This document shows, piece after piece, positions 23,108 through 30,684 of a stretch of 64,000 nt of DNA. The notes beneath the pieces are model-generated. The model saw nothing but the letters and a program-made list of their open reading frames with translations, had not been told where the DNA came from and did no database searches. The position numbers and the translations under genes are program-made. The stretch is from positions 62,001 to 126,000 of the forward strand of contig NZ_JACOPV010000009.1 in NCBI RefSeq assembly GCF_016881005.1, in the 5' to 3' direction. Numbering within the stretch: the first letter of the stretch is position 1; every line of letters starts with the position of its first letter. The DNA is from Pseudomonas arcuscaelestis. Its GTDB lineage: Bacteria; Pseudomonadota; Gammaproteobacteria; Pseudomonadales; Pseudomonadaceae.

Positions 23108-25209
23108 CCATGACTGCATTGATGACCTTCAGTAAAAATGCGATTACACAAGGCTGGATCTCGTTCTTCCGAGTGCTCGCATCAAACACGGGCATTCAGT
23201 TCGTCTTTGGTGCTAATGAGCAGCCACGGACGGATGGGAAGCGTGTTTACCTTCCAAGCCTTCCGGTCACTTTGACCGTGGATGATCTCGACCTCATCAA
23301 AGCCTTCGGCTTTCACGAGGTTGGCCATATCCAATACTCTGATGTGGTGTTCTTCCAAGCCTTTGCAGCGAAGCATGGTGATTTCGCCCGCTTCCTGCTT
23401 AACGCTCTGGACGACGTTTACATGGAGTACAAACAAACAGGTGCGACCCGTGAAGCCGAGATCTACTTCCGGCGTAAGGCGCGCATCCTTTACGAGCGCA
23501 AGCAGTTCCGTGACGGCAGCGAGTCAGTTGCTGAAGCGGTTGCCTGCTATGCCCTTTGCTACCTGCGTATTGATCGTTGGAGTGAATATCGAGATCCGTT
23601 CGCGGTTATTGAGGCAAACTTCAACAAGCACTTCGGTGCTCATGCTGATCATGTGCGTGGCAACCTCAACGACATTCTGATCAACGAATTCCCCAGTGTT
23701 AACTCGACTCAAGATGCCGGTAGCTTAACGCTGCGGATCATCGCGATGCTCAAGGCGCTGGGTGATGAAGAAGAGAAGAAGGACGAGCCCAAGAAAGACG
23801 ATCCACAAGGTGATGGGCAACCATCGTCGAACGGTGATTCGGACTCTGGGCAAGGTGACCAAGGTGATAAGCCACAATCGGGTAACACCGATGGCCAAAA
23901 GCCTGGTGAAGAGCAGGGCAGTGGAGCTGCCGGCAATTCAAAGCCTCAGGATGGAGTGGAACCAGGCAAGGACGGTAGTCAAGGTGATTCACAGCCTCAG
24001 GGCGGTGGTGAAACTGGCGACCGTAATTGCCAGGGTGAACCGAAGTCTGCGGGTAGTGATGATGCCGGTCCTGGAGATGCTCCAGGGGCGCAAGGTGGTG
24101 CAGCTGAAGGCGGCAAAGAAGATCAAACCGGCAGTTCAGATGCGGCTAATGGCCGTAGCCTGAAGGAAATTGTTGATGAGATTCTCAATGCTACTGGGCT
24201 TGGAGACAAAGAGGTGTTTGACGGCGGCGAGTCTGTCGGCACCGTTTCTAAGTCTGTCAAAAGCGGTACCAACCCTGATTACAAAGGTCAGTCGTTGGCT
24301 CCAGATTGCGTCATTGACGGCAAGCTGGATCAACCACCTGGCAAAGAAGGGAAAGGCCTCGGCGGTGGGGCGGGCAACAAGGAGAAGGTCGACGGGATGA
24401 CTGTATGCCCCGTTGACGTTTCTGAAGCCCGTGAAATGGAGAAGCGTATGGGTCGTAAGGCCCAGGTGCTTGCAAGCAAGCTTCAGGGTTTGCTTATGCA
24501 ACAGGAAGAAGCGGAGTCGTTCACGACCAGCCGCGGACAACTGGGGCAAAACCATCTTTACCGCTTGGGCCTGGGCGACGTACGTCTCTTCACCCAGAGT
24601 GAGGAGATCGAACGTCCAACCACAGCTGTATCGATTGTTGTCGACCTATCCAGCTCCACGCAGGATGCGGCTGACAAAGCGTTCGCTAAAGGTGAGAAGG
24701 AGCAGTTCGAAGCCGCTAAGGCACCGAGCACACTCCGCTCAATCTTGGAATCTGTTGTGCTGCTTGAAAAGGTCTTCGACCAGATCGGTTGCCCACGTGA
24801 GGTTCTTGGATTTGCACCTAAAGGTGGTGAGCTGATGTCTATGGCTCGCTGCTTTGGCGATAACACGCAAACCGCAATCAACCGAATTGGCGGCCTCCGG
24901 AAAGTCGCCGGCGGCGGTCATACCCCTATTGGAGAAGCTGTATTCCATGCAGGGCGCAGACTGCTGACACACGAAGCTAATCGGAAGGTGATGTTTGTCC
25001 TCACCGATGGTGCTCCTGGGAATGTCGACAAGGCGGTTGAGATGACTCGTTTCTGTGAGAGCGGAGGCGTTCGGGTGGTGTATCTGGTCATCGGTAAAAC
25101 AGTCAAAACTGACTGGCTAACCGAGGCACGGATCCCATTCGCGGTTGCTGAATCGAGTGCTGAGGTAACCCCAGCTTTGCTGGCTGAAGCAAAACGACTG
25201 TTGATGTAG
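23104..25209 (+). CDS. CobT-like VWA-domain protein with an N-terminal HExxH motif
   Basis: 701 residues. The N-terminal domain has HEVGH at residues 71-75 (zincin-like). An acidic, Gly/Asp/Gln-rich, unstructured stretch covers about residues 220-355. The C-terminal VWA domain has a MIDAS motif, Asp514-x-Ser516-x-Ser518 in VDLSSST, and TDG near residues 634-636 (VLTDGAPGN). The layout (N-domain, acidic linker, VWA) matches CobT, the partner of the CobS AAA+ ATPase. The MoxR-type ATPase lies 1.6 kb upstream. It is probably the substrate-binding subunit of a remodelling machine; the HExxH motif is unusual for a CobT protein. Confidence 0.8.
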   Translation: MTMTALMTFSKNAITQGWISFFRVLASNTGIQFVFGANEQPRTDGKRVYLPSLPVTLTVDDLDLIKAFGFHEVGHIQYSDVVFFQAFAAKHGDFARFLLNALDDVYMEYKQTGATREAEIYFRRKARILYERKQFRDGSESVAEAVACYALCYLRIDRWSEYRDPFAVIEANFNKHFGAHADHVRGNLNDILINEFPSVNSTQDAGSLTLRIIAMLKALGDEEEKKDEPKKDDPQGDGQPSSNGDSDSGQGDQGDKPQSGNTDGQKPGEEQGSGAAGNSKPQDGVEPGKDGSQGDSQPQGGGETGDRNCQGEPKSAGSDDAGPGDAPGAQGGAAEGGKEDQTGSSDAANGRSLKEIVDEILNATGLGDKEVFDGGESVGTVSKSVKSGTNPDYKGQSLAPDCVIDGKLDQPPGKEGKGLGGGAGNKEKVDGMTVCPVDVSEAREMEKRMGRKAQVLASKLQGLLMQQEEAESFTTSRGQLGQNHLYRLGLGDVRLFTQSEEIERPTTAVSIVVDLSSSTQDAADKAFAKGEKEQFEAAKAPSTLRSILESVVLLEKVFDQIGCPREVLGFAPKGGELMSMARCFGDNTQTAINRIGGLRKVAGGGHTPIGEAVFHAGRRLLTHEANRKVMFVLTDGAPGNVDKAVEMTRFCESGGVRVVYLVIGKTVKTDWLTEARIPFAVAESSAEVTPALLAEAKRLLM

Positions 25210-25253
25210 CTAACCATGTACCCACCTGGGTATTCCGAGGTTTTGAACCTCAG

Positions 25254-25280
25254 AACGCCCGGGTAACACCGGGCGTTTTC
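25254..25280 (+). terminator. Terminator hairpin after the VWA gene
   Basis: AACGCCCGG, loop GTAACA, CCGGGCGTT, then TTC. Perfect 9-base stem. A smaller stem, GAGGTT/AACCTC, precedes it at about 25236. Confidence 0.75.
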
Positions 25281-25311
25281 ACTAATGCCCCTGTTAGGGT
25301 GCGAGGATGTT

Positions 25312-25578
25312 ATGTCAGGCCTAACCAACTACGACTACCTCGAGGTAGCAATCGCGGCTTTCAATGATCACGTTCTTGAACCCGATGTCATCTCTCTGGA
25401 AACAGTAGAGGGGCATGCGTTCAGCGCGGGGTTCCATGGTTATCCATGGAAAGCTCCAGATGTGGTCAAAACTACCCCTGTTCTGCTGAAAGGCTGGAAT
25501 GAAGGATGGAAGGCCGCGTATGAGCGCGATCGTCAATCTGAAGCAGCAAAGCGTGCCGCTGAGAAGTCCGCGGAGTGA
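25312..25578 (+). CDS. Small RMF-like protein, 88 residues
   Basis: Starts at the ATG at 25312 (GCGAGGATGTT upstream); an earlier in-frame ATG at 25285 lies in the leader. Residues about 35-75 (GHAFSAGFHGYPWKAPD, then LLKGWNEGWKAAYERD) match the RMF pattern of a Gly-rich turn, Pro, and G-W-x-x-G-W. Related in layout to the proteins at 19146 and 25732. Possible ribosome-binding role, unproven. Confidence 0.6.
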   Translation: MSGLTNYDYLEVAIAAFNDHVLEPDVISLETVEGHAFSAGFHGYPWKAPDVVKTTPVLLKGWNEGWKAAYERDRQSEAAKRAAEKSAE

Positions 25579-25604
25579 TGCTGTTGGCTCTTTGTAGCCA
25601 TATC

Positions 25605-25731
25605 TCAACCAGGTAGTCCCTTCGGGACATCCTTGCTGGGTGTGTATCGAGACATCGTGCTCGAATCCACCTGGCCCCGTGACCAGGTGTTGTTTTTCTA
25701 ATGCCCCGACACGGCGGGCGCGAGATAAATC
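25605..25731 (+). promoter_or_regulatory. Recurrent structured leader RNA, divergent copy 4
   Basis: GGTG with CACC around TCGAG/CTCGA; CACCTGG with CCAGGTG (loop CCCCGTGA); CCCCG with CGG-C-GGG near 25704-25720. Upstream CCAGGT near 25611 could compete for ACCTGG. The first arm is rearranged compared with the other copies. Confidence 0.55.
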
Positions 25732-25974
25732 ATGGATCTTATTGACCGTGCTGCAAACGCATTTAAGAACAAAGTTCCTGCACCTGGTTCGCATGCTGAA
25801 AAGGCTGCAATCGATGCAGCGTGTACTGTTGGTTTCAACGCTCCTAAAGGTGCTGAGATGCCGGCACAGTTCGAAGATATCCCACTCCTCGCTGAGTGGT
25901 ACACGATCGGACTGCGTGCACAAGTTGGCTTCTGTCATCCCGTAAGACCAGGCAACTCCGGCTCCGGCCGGTAA
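25732..25974 (+). CDS. Small RMF-like protein, 80 residues
   Basis: ATG at 25732, after GCGAGATAAATC. Residues 30-68 (AACTVGFNAPKGAEMPAQF, then LLAEWYTIGLRAQVGF) repeat the pattern of the 25312 protein with Trp-x-x-Gly. The Pro/Ser/Gly-rich tail is different. A degenerate GCATGC palindrome (GGTTCGCATGCTGAAA near 25787) lies inside it. Function unknown. Confidence 0.55.
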   Translation: MDLIDRAANAFKNKVPAPGSHAEKAAIDAACTVGFNAPKGAEMPAQFEDIPLLAEWYTIGLRAQVGFCHPVRPGNSGSGR

Positions 25975-25981
25975 GTCTGTG

Positions 25982-25999
25982 GGGCCCGATATCGGGCCC
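25982..25999. terminator. GC-rich palindrome, likely terminator
   Basis: GGGCCCGATATCGGGCCC, perfect 18-base palindrome just after the stop of the 25732 gene. There is no long T run. Confidence 0.5.
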
Positions 26000-26008
26000 T
26001 ATCTCCTC

Positions 26009-26139
26009 CTAGTGAGCTGGATCAAACATCCGGCTCACGCCGGGTGTTTGCTCGAGTTCACTGCTCGAAACACACCCGGCTCCGGCCCCGGGTGTTAATT
26101 AAGTTTGCCCCGTGGTCCGGCGGGTGCGAGAGAAACATC
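26009..26139 (+). promoter_or_regulatory. Recurrent structured leader RNA, copy 5
   Basis: TGAGCTGGA pairs with TCCGGCTCA over 9 bases; CCGGC with GCCGG (CCAGC/GCTGG in copies 1 and 3, a compensating change); GGGTGT with ACACCC around TCGAG/CTCGA; CACCCGG with CCGGGTG; CCCCG with CGG-C-GGG. GTGCGAGAG and the start follow. Confidence 0.7.
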
Positions 26140-27384
26140 ATGACCGACGCAAACGTAAACAACTCTGTTCAAGTCGTTGCTCAAACTGCAGAAACCGAAG
26201 TGGCTGTACTCAACCATCAAATTAAATGCATTTCTGAAGATCGTCAGATCGACATGAAAGACATTGACGTTGTCGTTGGGGAGCTTCCTAAGGAAGCGCG
26301 CAAGTTGCTCTGTGAGAAAATCTTTCCAAAGGATTTCCTCCGCGCATATCACCGTATTCGCGAACAAGCGGAAGAGGTGATGGACAAATGTGGATCTATC
26401 AAAACTGACCTGGGCGGTGTTAACACCATCGCTTCGGCAGTGGAGAAGACTGAGGAACTTGATGCCCTTGAGGTTAAGTGGAACGAGCAAAAAGAGAAGG
26501 ATAAGGCTCGGTATACGGCAATGTGCGAAGCGCATTTGCTGGCCATCGCAGCTAAAGCGATGAAGGGTGGTGCGGATGCAATGACTGTCACGAAAATTAC
26601 GACGGCCTTGCTGAAGCGTCAGCCGACGTGGGAAGAAGTGGAGCGAAACCTCTCGTTTGCGTATAGCGTTCACATTATCCAGCTGGATGATCAGAACTTT
26701 AACGCGAAGCTCTACAAGGCACAGCGCGACAGCGTGGTTGCCTTGCGTGAGGGAGTAATGGGGGCTTGTGTACAGCACGTATGTGCTGAAGCGCTTGCCA
26801 TCTGGAAGCTGATTGACAGTAAGGATCGAACCACTAGCACTGGTCAGATCAAGTTGAACCCGCGCACGGTTCGCCGTGCACAAGCGATGACTGAAAAGCT
26901 GGCTCCGCTGGCCTTCATTCACCCGCTGATTCGACCGCTTCACGACATCCTGAAAGGGATTTTGGACAAGCTGCCTGAATCGGGTCATCTGAGTGCCGGG
27001 GAATACTCGAACCTGGAGAACTGCCTGCTCGCTCTGAAGGACCAACGCAAAGTCGTTGACCATCTGAAGAACGGGACCCTCCTGGTTGCGGTTGTTACCC
27101 CACCTCAGTCTGCGCAGAGCAGTGCTTCGGCACCGCTGGGCGTAGCAGCAAACACTACTGTTCAAAGCAACGTAGCCCAACAGCAAACCGTATCAACCGC
27201 CCCCGCGGTTGACTCGAAATCGGCAGATGTCGCTAACGCGGCTACACCGGTTGAAGAGGCTGCGACTCCGGTCGTAGTTGCCCAGGCTGTTGAGGAGAAG
27301 CAAGAGGAAGCGGTCCCGGCCGTTGAATCGAGCGTACCTGCTAAGGCTGTCGGTACCACCGGCGCCTTCGACTTCTATCTGTAA
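26140..27384 (+). CDS. DUF3150-like protein
   Basis: 414 residues from the ATG at 26140. Mostly helical (EEVMDKCGSIKTDLGGVNT, KWNEQKEKDKARYTAMCEAH), with an Ala/Val/Pro-rich linker from about residue 325 and a final hydrophobic AFDFYL. I relate it to DUF3150 by length, helical layout and its usual company: a MoxR-type ATPase and a CobT-like VWA protein. The role of the family is not established. It has a full copy of the recurrent leader, as the ATPase does, so the genes may be co-regulated at the RNA level. Confidence 0.6.
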   Translation: MTDANVNNSVQVVAQTAETEVAVLNHQIKCISEDRQIDMKDIDVVVGELPKEARKLLCEKIFPKDFLRAYHRIREQAEEVMDKCGSIKTDLGGVNTIASAVEKTEELDALEVKWNEQKEKDKARYTAMCEAHLLAIAAKAMKGGADAMTVTKITTALLKRQPTWEEVERNLSFAYSVHIIQLDDQNFNAKLYKAQRDSVVALREGVMGACVQHVCAEALAIWKLIDSKDRTTSTGQIKLNPRTVRRAQAMTEKLAPLAFIHPLIRPLHDILKGILDKLPESGHLSAGEYSNLENCLLALKDQRKVVDHLKNGTLLVAVVTPPQSAQSSASAPLGVAANTTVQSNVAQQQTVSTAPAVDSKSADVANAATPVEEAATPVVVAQAVEEKQEEAVPAVESSVPAKAVGTTGAFDFYL

Positions 27385-27399
27385 CTCCTAACCTTCCCA

Positions 27400-27438
27400 C
27401 CCCTGACGGGCCACCACAACCCCGTCAGGGGAGTGGTG
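27400..27438 (+). promoter_or_regulatory. Leader hairpin with possible pseudoknot
   Basis: CCCCTGACGGG (27400-27410) pairs perfectly with CCCGTCAGGGG (27421-27431). CACCAC in the loop (27412-27417) can pair with GTGGTG (27433-27438). It lies 19 bases before the start of the next gene. Confidence 0.5.
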
Positions 27439-27457
27439 CGCCCAACTGGAGCGCGCT

Positions 27458-28378
27458 ATGCAAACTGATCTTTTCGGCGAAGTAATTCGCACAACATCCG
27501 TTAGAACTCAGCCCGTGCGTAAGACGGCCAGCACCAAGCTGGTTTTCGACCGCAAGGCGCTGTGGTCAACCTCTGGATATCTGCCAGGCGCTGTTGAGGT
27601 AGAGAAGGGGGACGTGGCGCAAGTCATGGCCACCAGCGATACCCGTTCAGACAACGCCACTATCGAACGACTGGAACGAGCTCTCGGGCTTGAACCTCTC
27701 GTTAGAAATGGGCAGTGGGTCAGCAATACGTTTGGGTTTGAATACCGGCGTGTTGGGAAACCGTTCAAAGGTGCAAGACGTTTTGGGGAACGTGGCAGCA
27801 TGTTCCGGGATCTGAACAAGCAACTCACGCTGACCTCTGCGAGGGACGCAATCGAGCCGCTGTTCCACGATCCTTGCTCCTGGTTGGTTATCAACTCAAT
27901 CATCGTCCTTGATGTTCGATTGAAGATGATGGACGCCGACGAGGATCACCAATATTGCCTTAAGGCGTTCCTGCAAGTTCTTGCTCAGCACGATTTCATC
28001 GACAACACCCGTACGGGGGAGACCATTCGGTCACTCACCAAGCGGGATCAGATGCGTGAACAACGTGCTGCGAAAAGAGCTGCAATGGGACTTCCACCGA
28101 TTGAAGCTGCACCAAAAGCGGTCAAGGTTGCTGAGCCTGAAAAGGCCCCAGCTCCTGCGATTGCTCAGGAGAGCTCCAAAGTAGTGGTTGATGACGTGCT
28201 GCCTCAGGAACCGGTCGAAGATGATTTCGAGCCTGAGCCTGAGTTGAATGCAGACCTCTCTGAGTTTGACGACGAAAGTGAGGAGGTCATTGCTAAAAAA
28301 GGCGGTAGAAGGAAACCGATCTCTAGGGATCTTATGGATGCCTTCGAGTCCGATGACTTCAGCTACGAGTTCTACTAA
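27458..28378 (+). CDS. Unknown protein, 306 residues
   Basis: Start preceded by CTGGAGCGCGCT. The N-terminal 180 residues look folded (WVSNTFGFEYRRVGKPFKGA, CSWLVINSIIVLDVRLKMMD). Then an Ala/Pro/Lys linker and a very acidic stretch (VEDDFEPEPELNADLSEFDD), ending in FSYEFY. The acidic tail with an aromatic end recalls the neighbouring DUF3150-like protein (FDFYL). Not recognised. Confidence 0.65.
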   Translation: MQTDLFGEVIRTTSVRTQPVRKTASTKLVFDRKALWSTSGYLPGAVEVEKGDVAQVMATSDTRSDNATIERLERALGLEPLVRNGQWVSNTFGFEYRRVGKPFKGARRFGERGSMFRDLNKQLTLTSARDAIEPLFHDPCSWLVINSIIVLDVRLKMMDADEDHQYCLKAFLQVLAQHDFIDNTRTGETIRSLTKRDQMREQRAAKRAAMGLPPIEAAPKAVKVAEPEKAPAPAIAQESSKVVVDDVLPQEPVEDDFEPEPELNADLSEFDDESEEVIAKKGGRRKPISRDLMDAFESDDFSYEFY

Positions 28379-28384
28379 CTGATG

Positions 28385-28466
28385 TTCGAGGGGCGCAGCC
28401 GGCGTCCCCTCCAAAATTCTATAGCCACCTTAAGGTGAGCGAGCTGAGGTCCGGCCCTCAGTAGGA
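28385..28466 (+). promoter_or_regulatory. Leader with two hairpins
   Basis: GAGGGG/CCCCTC near 28389-28412 and CTGAGG/CCTCAG near 28443-28461. The second stem ends just before TAGGAG of the next gene. Confidence 0.4.
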
Positions 28467-28474
28467 GAAAACAC

Positions 28475-29089
28475 ATGAAAGAAAATATCAAAACTCAGCT
28501 GGTTCCAAAGTTCGACAACCTGGTACTCGGTGCTGCAAAGATGCTCTGGAAGGTGATGAAGGTCTTCGACCCTCGCCCTATCCAGGAACACTATGCGGCC
28601 CGTCCATCGGTGAAGAACGTTGCGATCAGTAAGTGCTTTTCACTGAACAAAACGGACGCCGAGCAGAACATTGCTCGGATTGCGAACATGCACATTGGTT
28701 CGAGTACCGGACGCGGCCGGCAGGGTTTGATCCTCCGTAAAGGGTTGATCAAGGTCTACAACGCTGAAAACGGTAAGTTCGTGATGATTCGCGCGCAGGG
28801 TGTACCTACTCAGCCAGGTGAAAAGCAAATCCCTCGTGACGGCATCGCGTTGAACTATGACGCGAAAAAGGCACTCGGGATTCCCAAAAACCAAGAGGAA
28901 GGACTCCAGCTGTTCATCGGCCCTGCAAACGTCGGTGACCAGGAGTACTACTCGATGTACCAGGACCCTGACGCATCTAGCCGTACGGCTCGGGCGCTCG
29001 GTTGGTACCTGGCAATCGGGGGCGTTGTATTTGGTTTGTTTCAGATGGCCTTGGGCCTTCTGGAAGGCGCCATTTCAATGATGTTCTAA
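28475..29089 (+). CDS. Tail-anchored membrane protein, 204 residues
   Basis: Start after TAGGAGAAAACAC. The soluble N-terminal 170 residues include a Gly/Arg-rich turn (SSTGRGRQGLIL) and probable beta strands (KGLIKVYNAENGKFVMIRAQ). A single C-terminal membrane segment follows (WYLAIGGVVFGLFQMALGLL). Family not recognised. It could link a soluble machine to the membrane. Confidence 0.65.
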   Translation: MKENIKTQLVPKFDNLVLGAAKMLWKVMKVFDPRPIQEHYAARPSVKNVAISKCFSLNKTDAEQNIARIANMHIGSSTGRGRQGLILRKGLIKVYNAENGKFVMIRAQGVPTQPGEKQIPRDGIALNYDAKKALGIPKNQEEGLQLFIGPANVGDQEYYSMYQDPDASSRTARALGWYLAIGGVVFGLFQMALGLLEGAISMMF

Positions 29090-29109
29090 GTGATTGGTGA
29101 CCTCGCTTC

Positions 29110-29182
29110 TTCCGGCTGACGGAAGAGGCGGGCGTTACCTCCAAGCACCTTAATTTCGAGGGTTTTTGGAGGTGGCGCCCGC
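29110..29182 (+). promoter_or_regulatory. Long leader hairpin
   Basis: GCTTCTTCCG/CGGAAGAGGC first (29105-29129). A second, larger stem joins GCGGGCG (29128-29134) with CGCCCGC (29176-29182) and ACCTCCA (29137-29143) with TGGAGGT (29167-29173). The two stems share two bases. Confidence 0.5.
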
Positions 29183-29210
29183 CCCGGAAATCAGACAAAG
29201 AGGTGTCACG

Positions 29211-29588
29211 ATGTACAGTCACTTAAGCAAACTGTCCCCCAATTTTGTTGCAGACCAAGGCTTTTCGTTCGAAAGCCATTTCCGCTACGGCGCTGAGTGC
29301 ATTCTCGCTCGGCCTGAGGCACCCAAGCTCTACTTCCCCGACTCCATGCCGCTTGAATTCGTTCGCGATACCATAGAGACGTGGAATGTGGCGCTGAAAG
29401 GGTACTATCCAGGCGCGGGCTACTACGCATTTAGCCAGGAGGAGGAGATGGCCAACCCTGGGTACCACGTGTTGGTGCTCTTTGCGGACGGAAGCTTCTG
29501 CAGCTCATTCATGGGCAACGTCGTGAACGAGACTCTGCCGCCGAGTTTAGGCGGTTCGATGCGTCAGTATTTCAGCAAGCGAGGCTAA
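29211..29588 (+). CDS. Unknown protein, 125 residues
   Basis: ATG at 29211, with AAAGAGGTGTCACG upstream. Mixed composition, with YYPGAGYYAFSQEEEMANPG and VLVLFADGSFCSSFMGNV in the centre; probably a small soluble domain. Last gene of the small-gene block, followed by a terminator. Not recognised. Confidence 0.6.
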   Translation: MYSHLSKLSPNFVADQGFSFESHFRYGAECILARPEAPKLYFPDSMPLEFVRDTIETWNVALKGYYPGAGYYAFSQEEEMANPGYHVLVLFADGSFCSSFMGNVVNETLPPSLGGSMRQYFSKRG

Positions 29589-29650
29589 TTCCTTGTTTGC
29601 CATCTCTGATCCATCCTCATCCGACGTGCGTGTACCTGGACACGCTTCGA

Positions 29651-29672
29651 GGGCCGAGCAATCGGCCCTTCT
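29651..29672 (+). terminator. Terminator hairpin closing the small-gene block
   Basis: GGGCCGA, loop GCAA, TCGGCCC, then TTCT. Perfect 7-base stem. Confidence 0.75.
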
Positions 29673-29766
29673 GCCATCCCTTGCATTTCCCCACCCCATT
29701 TTGACTAGCACTATGGTGAGGCCACCGGCAGCATAGGAGGTCGTTTTCATCAGAAGCAGCTAGCCA

Positions 29767-30684
29767 ATGTCTCAGAGAGAGTTTTTCAAGACTATGTGGT
29801 CAGAGGACGCCTCCGATCGAGGCCTTGATCTCGACCATTTCACTCTGTCGTACGCCTATGCCCGCGATTGGGTGACTGCAAACATATTCAACTGGATTGT
29901 TGATTACTCACACCTCCTGCTGTACCTATCCTTTGCACTATCGATCACTTTGATTTTCAGACGGACACTGACCGCCAAAAGCGGACTCGGTGCGCTTTTT
30001 GTCGTCCTTATTTTCTTGAGCCAGGACTTGGATTACCTCCTTGCTAGGACGATCTTCGGCCCAGCAGTGAATCCCCAGTTCCTGAACCTAATCCTCGCCG
30101 CCATATCGCTCGCAGGGGTTGGCTCTACGGTCATGTTAAAGCGCTGGCGAACACTCGATAGAATCTTGCTGTTCGGTGCCCAGAGTGCCGTTGTTCTTAC
30201 GACCCTGCTGTTTCATATGCTCCTGGTCCAGGCCGTCCTGCCTGGCTGGAATTTCAGCATCGCTTGGGGGAATGTCGCAGCTGTCGCCCCGCCGGATGAA
30301 ATGGCCAAGGTCTGCCGTGAAAATCGTTTGACGTGTTGGCAGGGTGACACCTTCGATCCTGAGGTTTTCAATCGCTACATTCGGCACCAAATTGCTGGTC
30401 GGATTGAGATGTTGCGATCAGATCCAACCCCAGAGCTGGGAACCACCTTCGGCTCAGCCAATGACTTGGTCACTGACGGGACGATGGCGGTACTGGTGTA
30501 CAAGCGAAATGATCATTTTTGGGTCATTGGGGACAGTCGCTACGGTGTACGGGCCCATACCGTTATCCTACGATCGTTCTACATCCTGTGTGGCATTGCT
30601 CACTCGGTTTGGCTTTTCGGTGCGTTGAGCCTGATGTGGTTCCATAAACGTCGCTTCACCAGGAGAAAGGCGATTGCTGATTGA
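29767..30684 (+). CDS. Polytopic membrane protein, unknown
   Basis: 305 residues, about five hydrophobic segments: HLLLYLSFALSITLIF, GALFVVLIFLSQDL, FLNLILAAISLAGVG, ILLFGAQSAVVLTTLLFHML and, near the end, SFYILCGIAHSVWLFGALSL. A soluble loop of about 90 residues carries a Cys pair (VCRENRLTCWQGD). First of a run of overlapping genes that ends with a VirB4/TraG-like ATPase, so a part in DNA transfer is plausible. Family not recognised. Confidence 0.7.
   Translation: MSQREFFKTMWSEDASDRGLDLDHFTLSYAYARDWVTANIFNWIVDYSHLLLYLSFALSITLIFRRTLTAKSGLGALFVVLIFLSQDLDYLLARTIFGPAVNPQFLNLILAAISLAGVGSTVMLKRWRTLDRILLFGAQSAVVLTTLLFHMLLVQAVLPGWNFSIAWGNVAAVAPPDEMAKVCRENRLTCWQGDTFDPEVFNRYIRHQIAGRIEMLRSDPTPELGTTFGSANDLVTDGTMAVLVYKRNDHFWVIGDSRYGVRAHTVILRSFYILCGIAHSVWLFGALSLMWFHKRRFTRRKAIAD

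Noticed and set aside
25785..25805. GGTTCGCATGCTGAAA as another copy of the GCATGC palindrome
   Set aside because: One arm is shifted by an extra base and the flanks do not match; it may be chance within the coding sequence.
26095..27186. Long open frame on the minus strand (363 residues)
   Set aside because: It lies opposite the DUF3150-like gene, has no ribosome-binding site and an unnatural composition; it is a shadow of the plus-strand gene.
29711..29718. CACTATGG before the membrane protein at 29767 as a sixth copy of the shared motif
   Set aside because: The left half (TTGGNGCA) is missing at the required 9-base distance.
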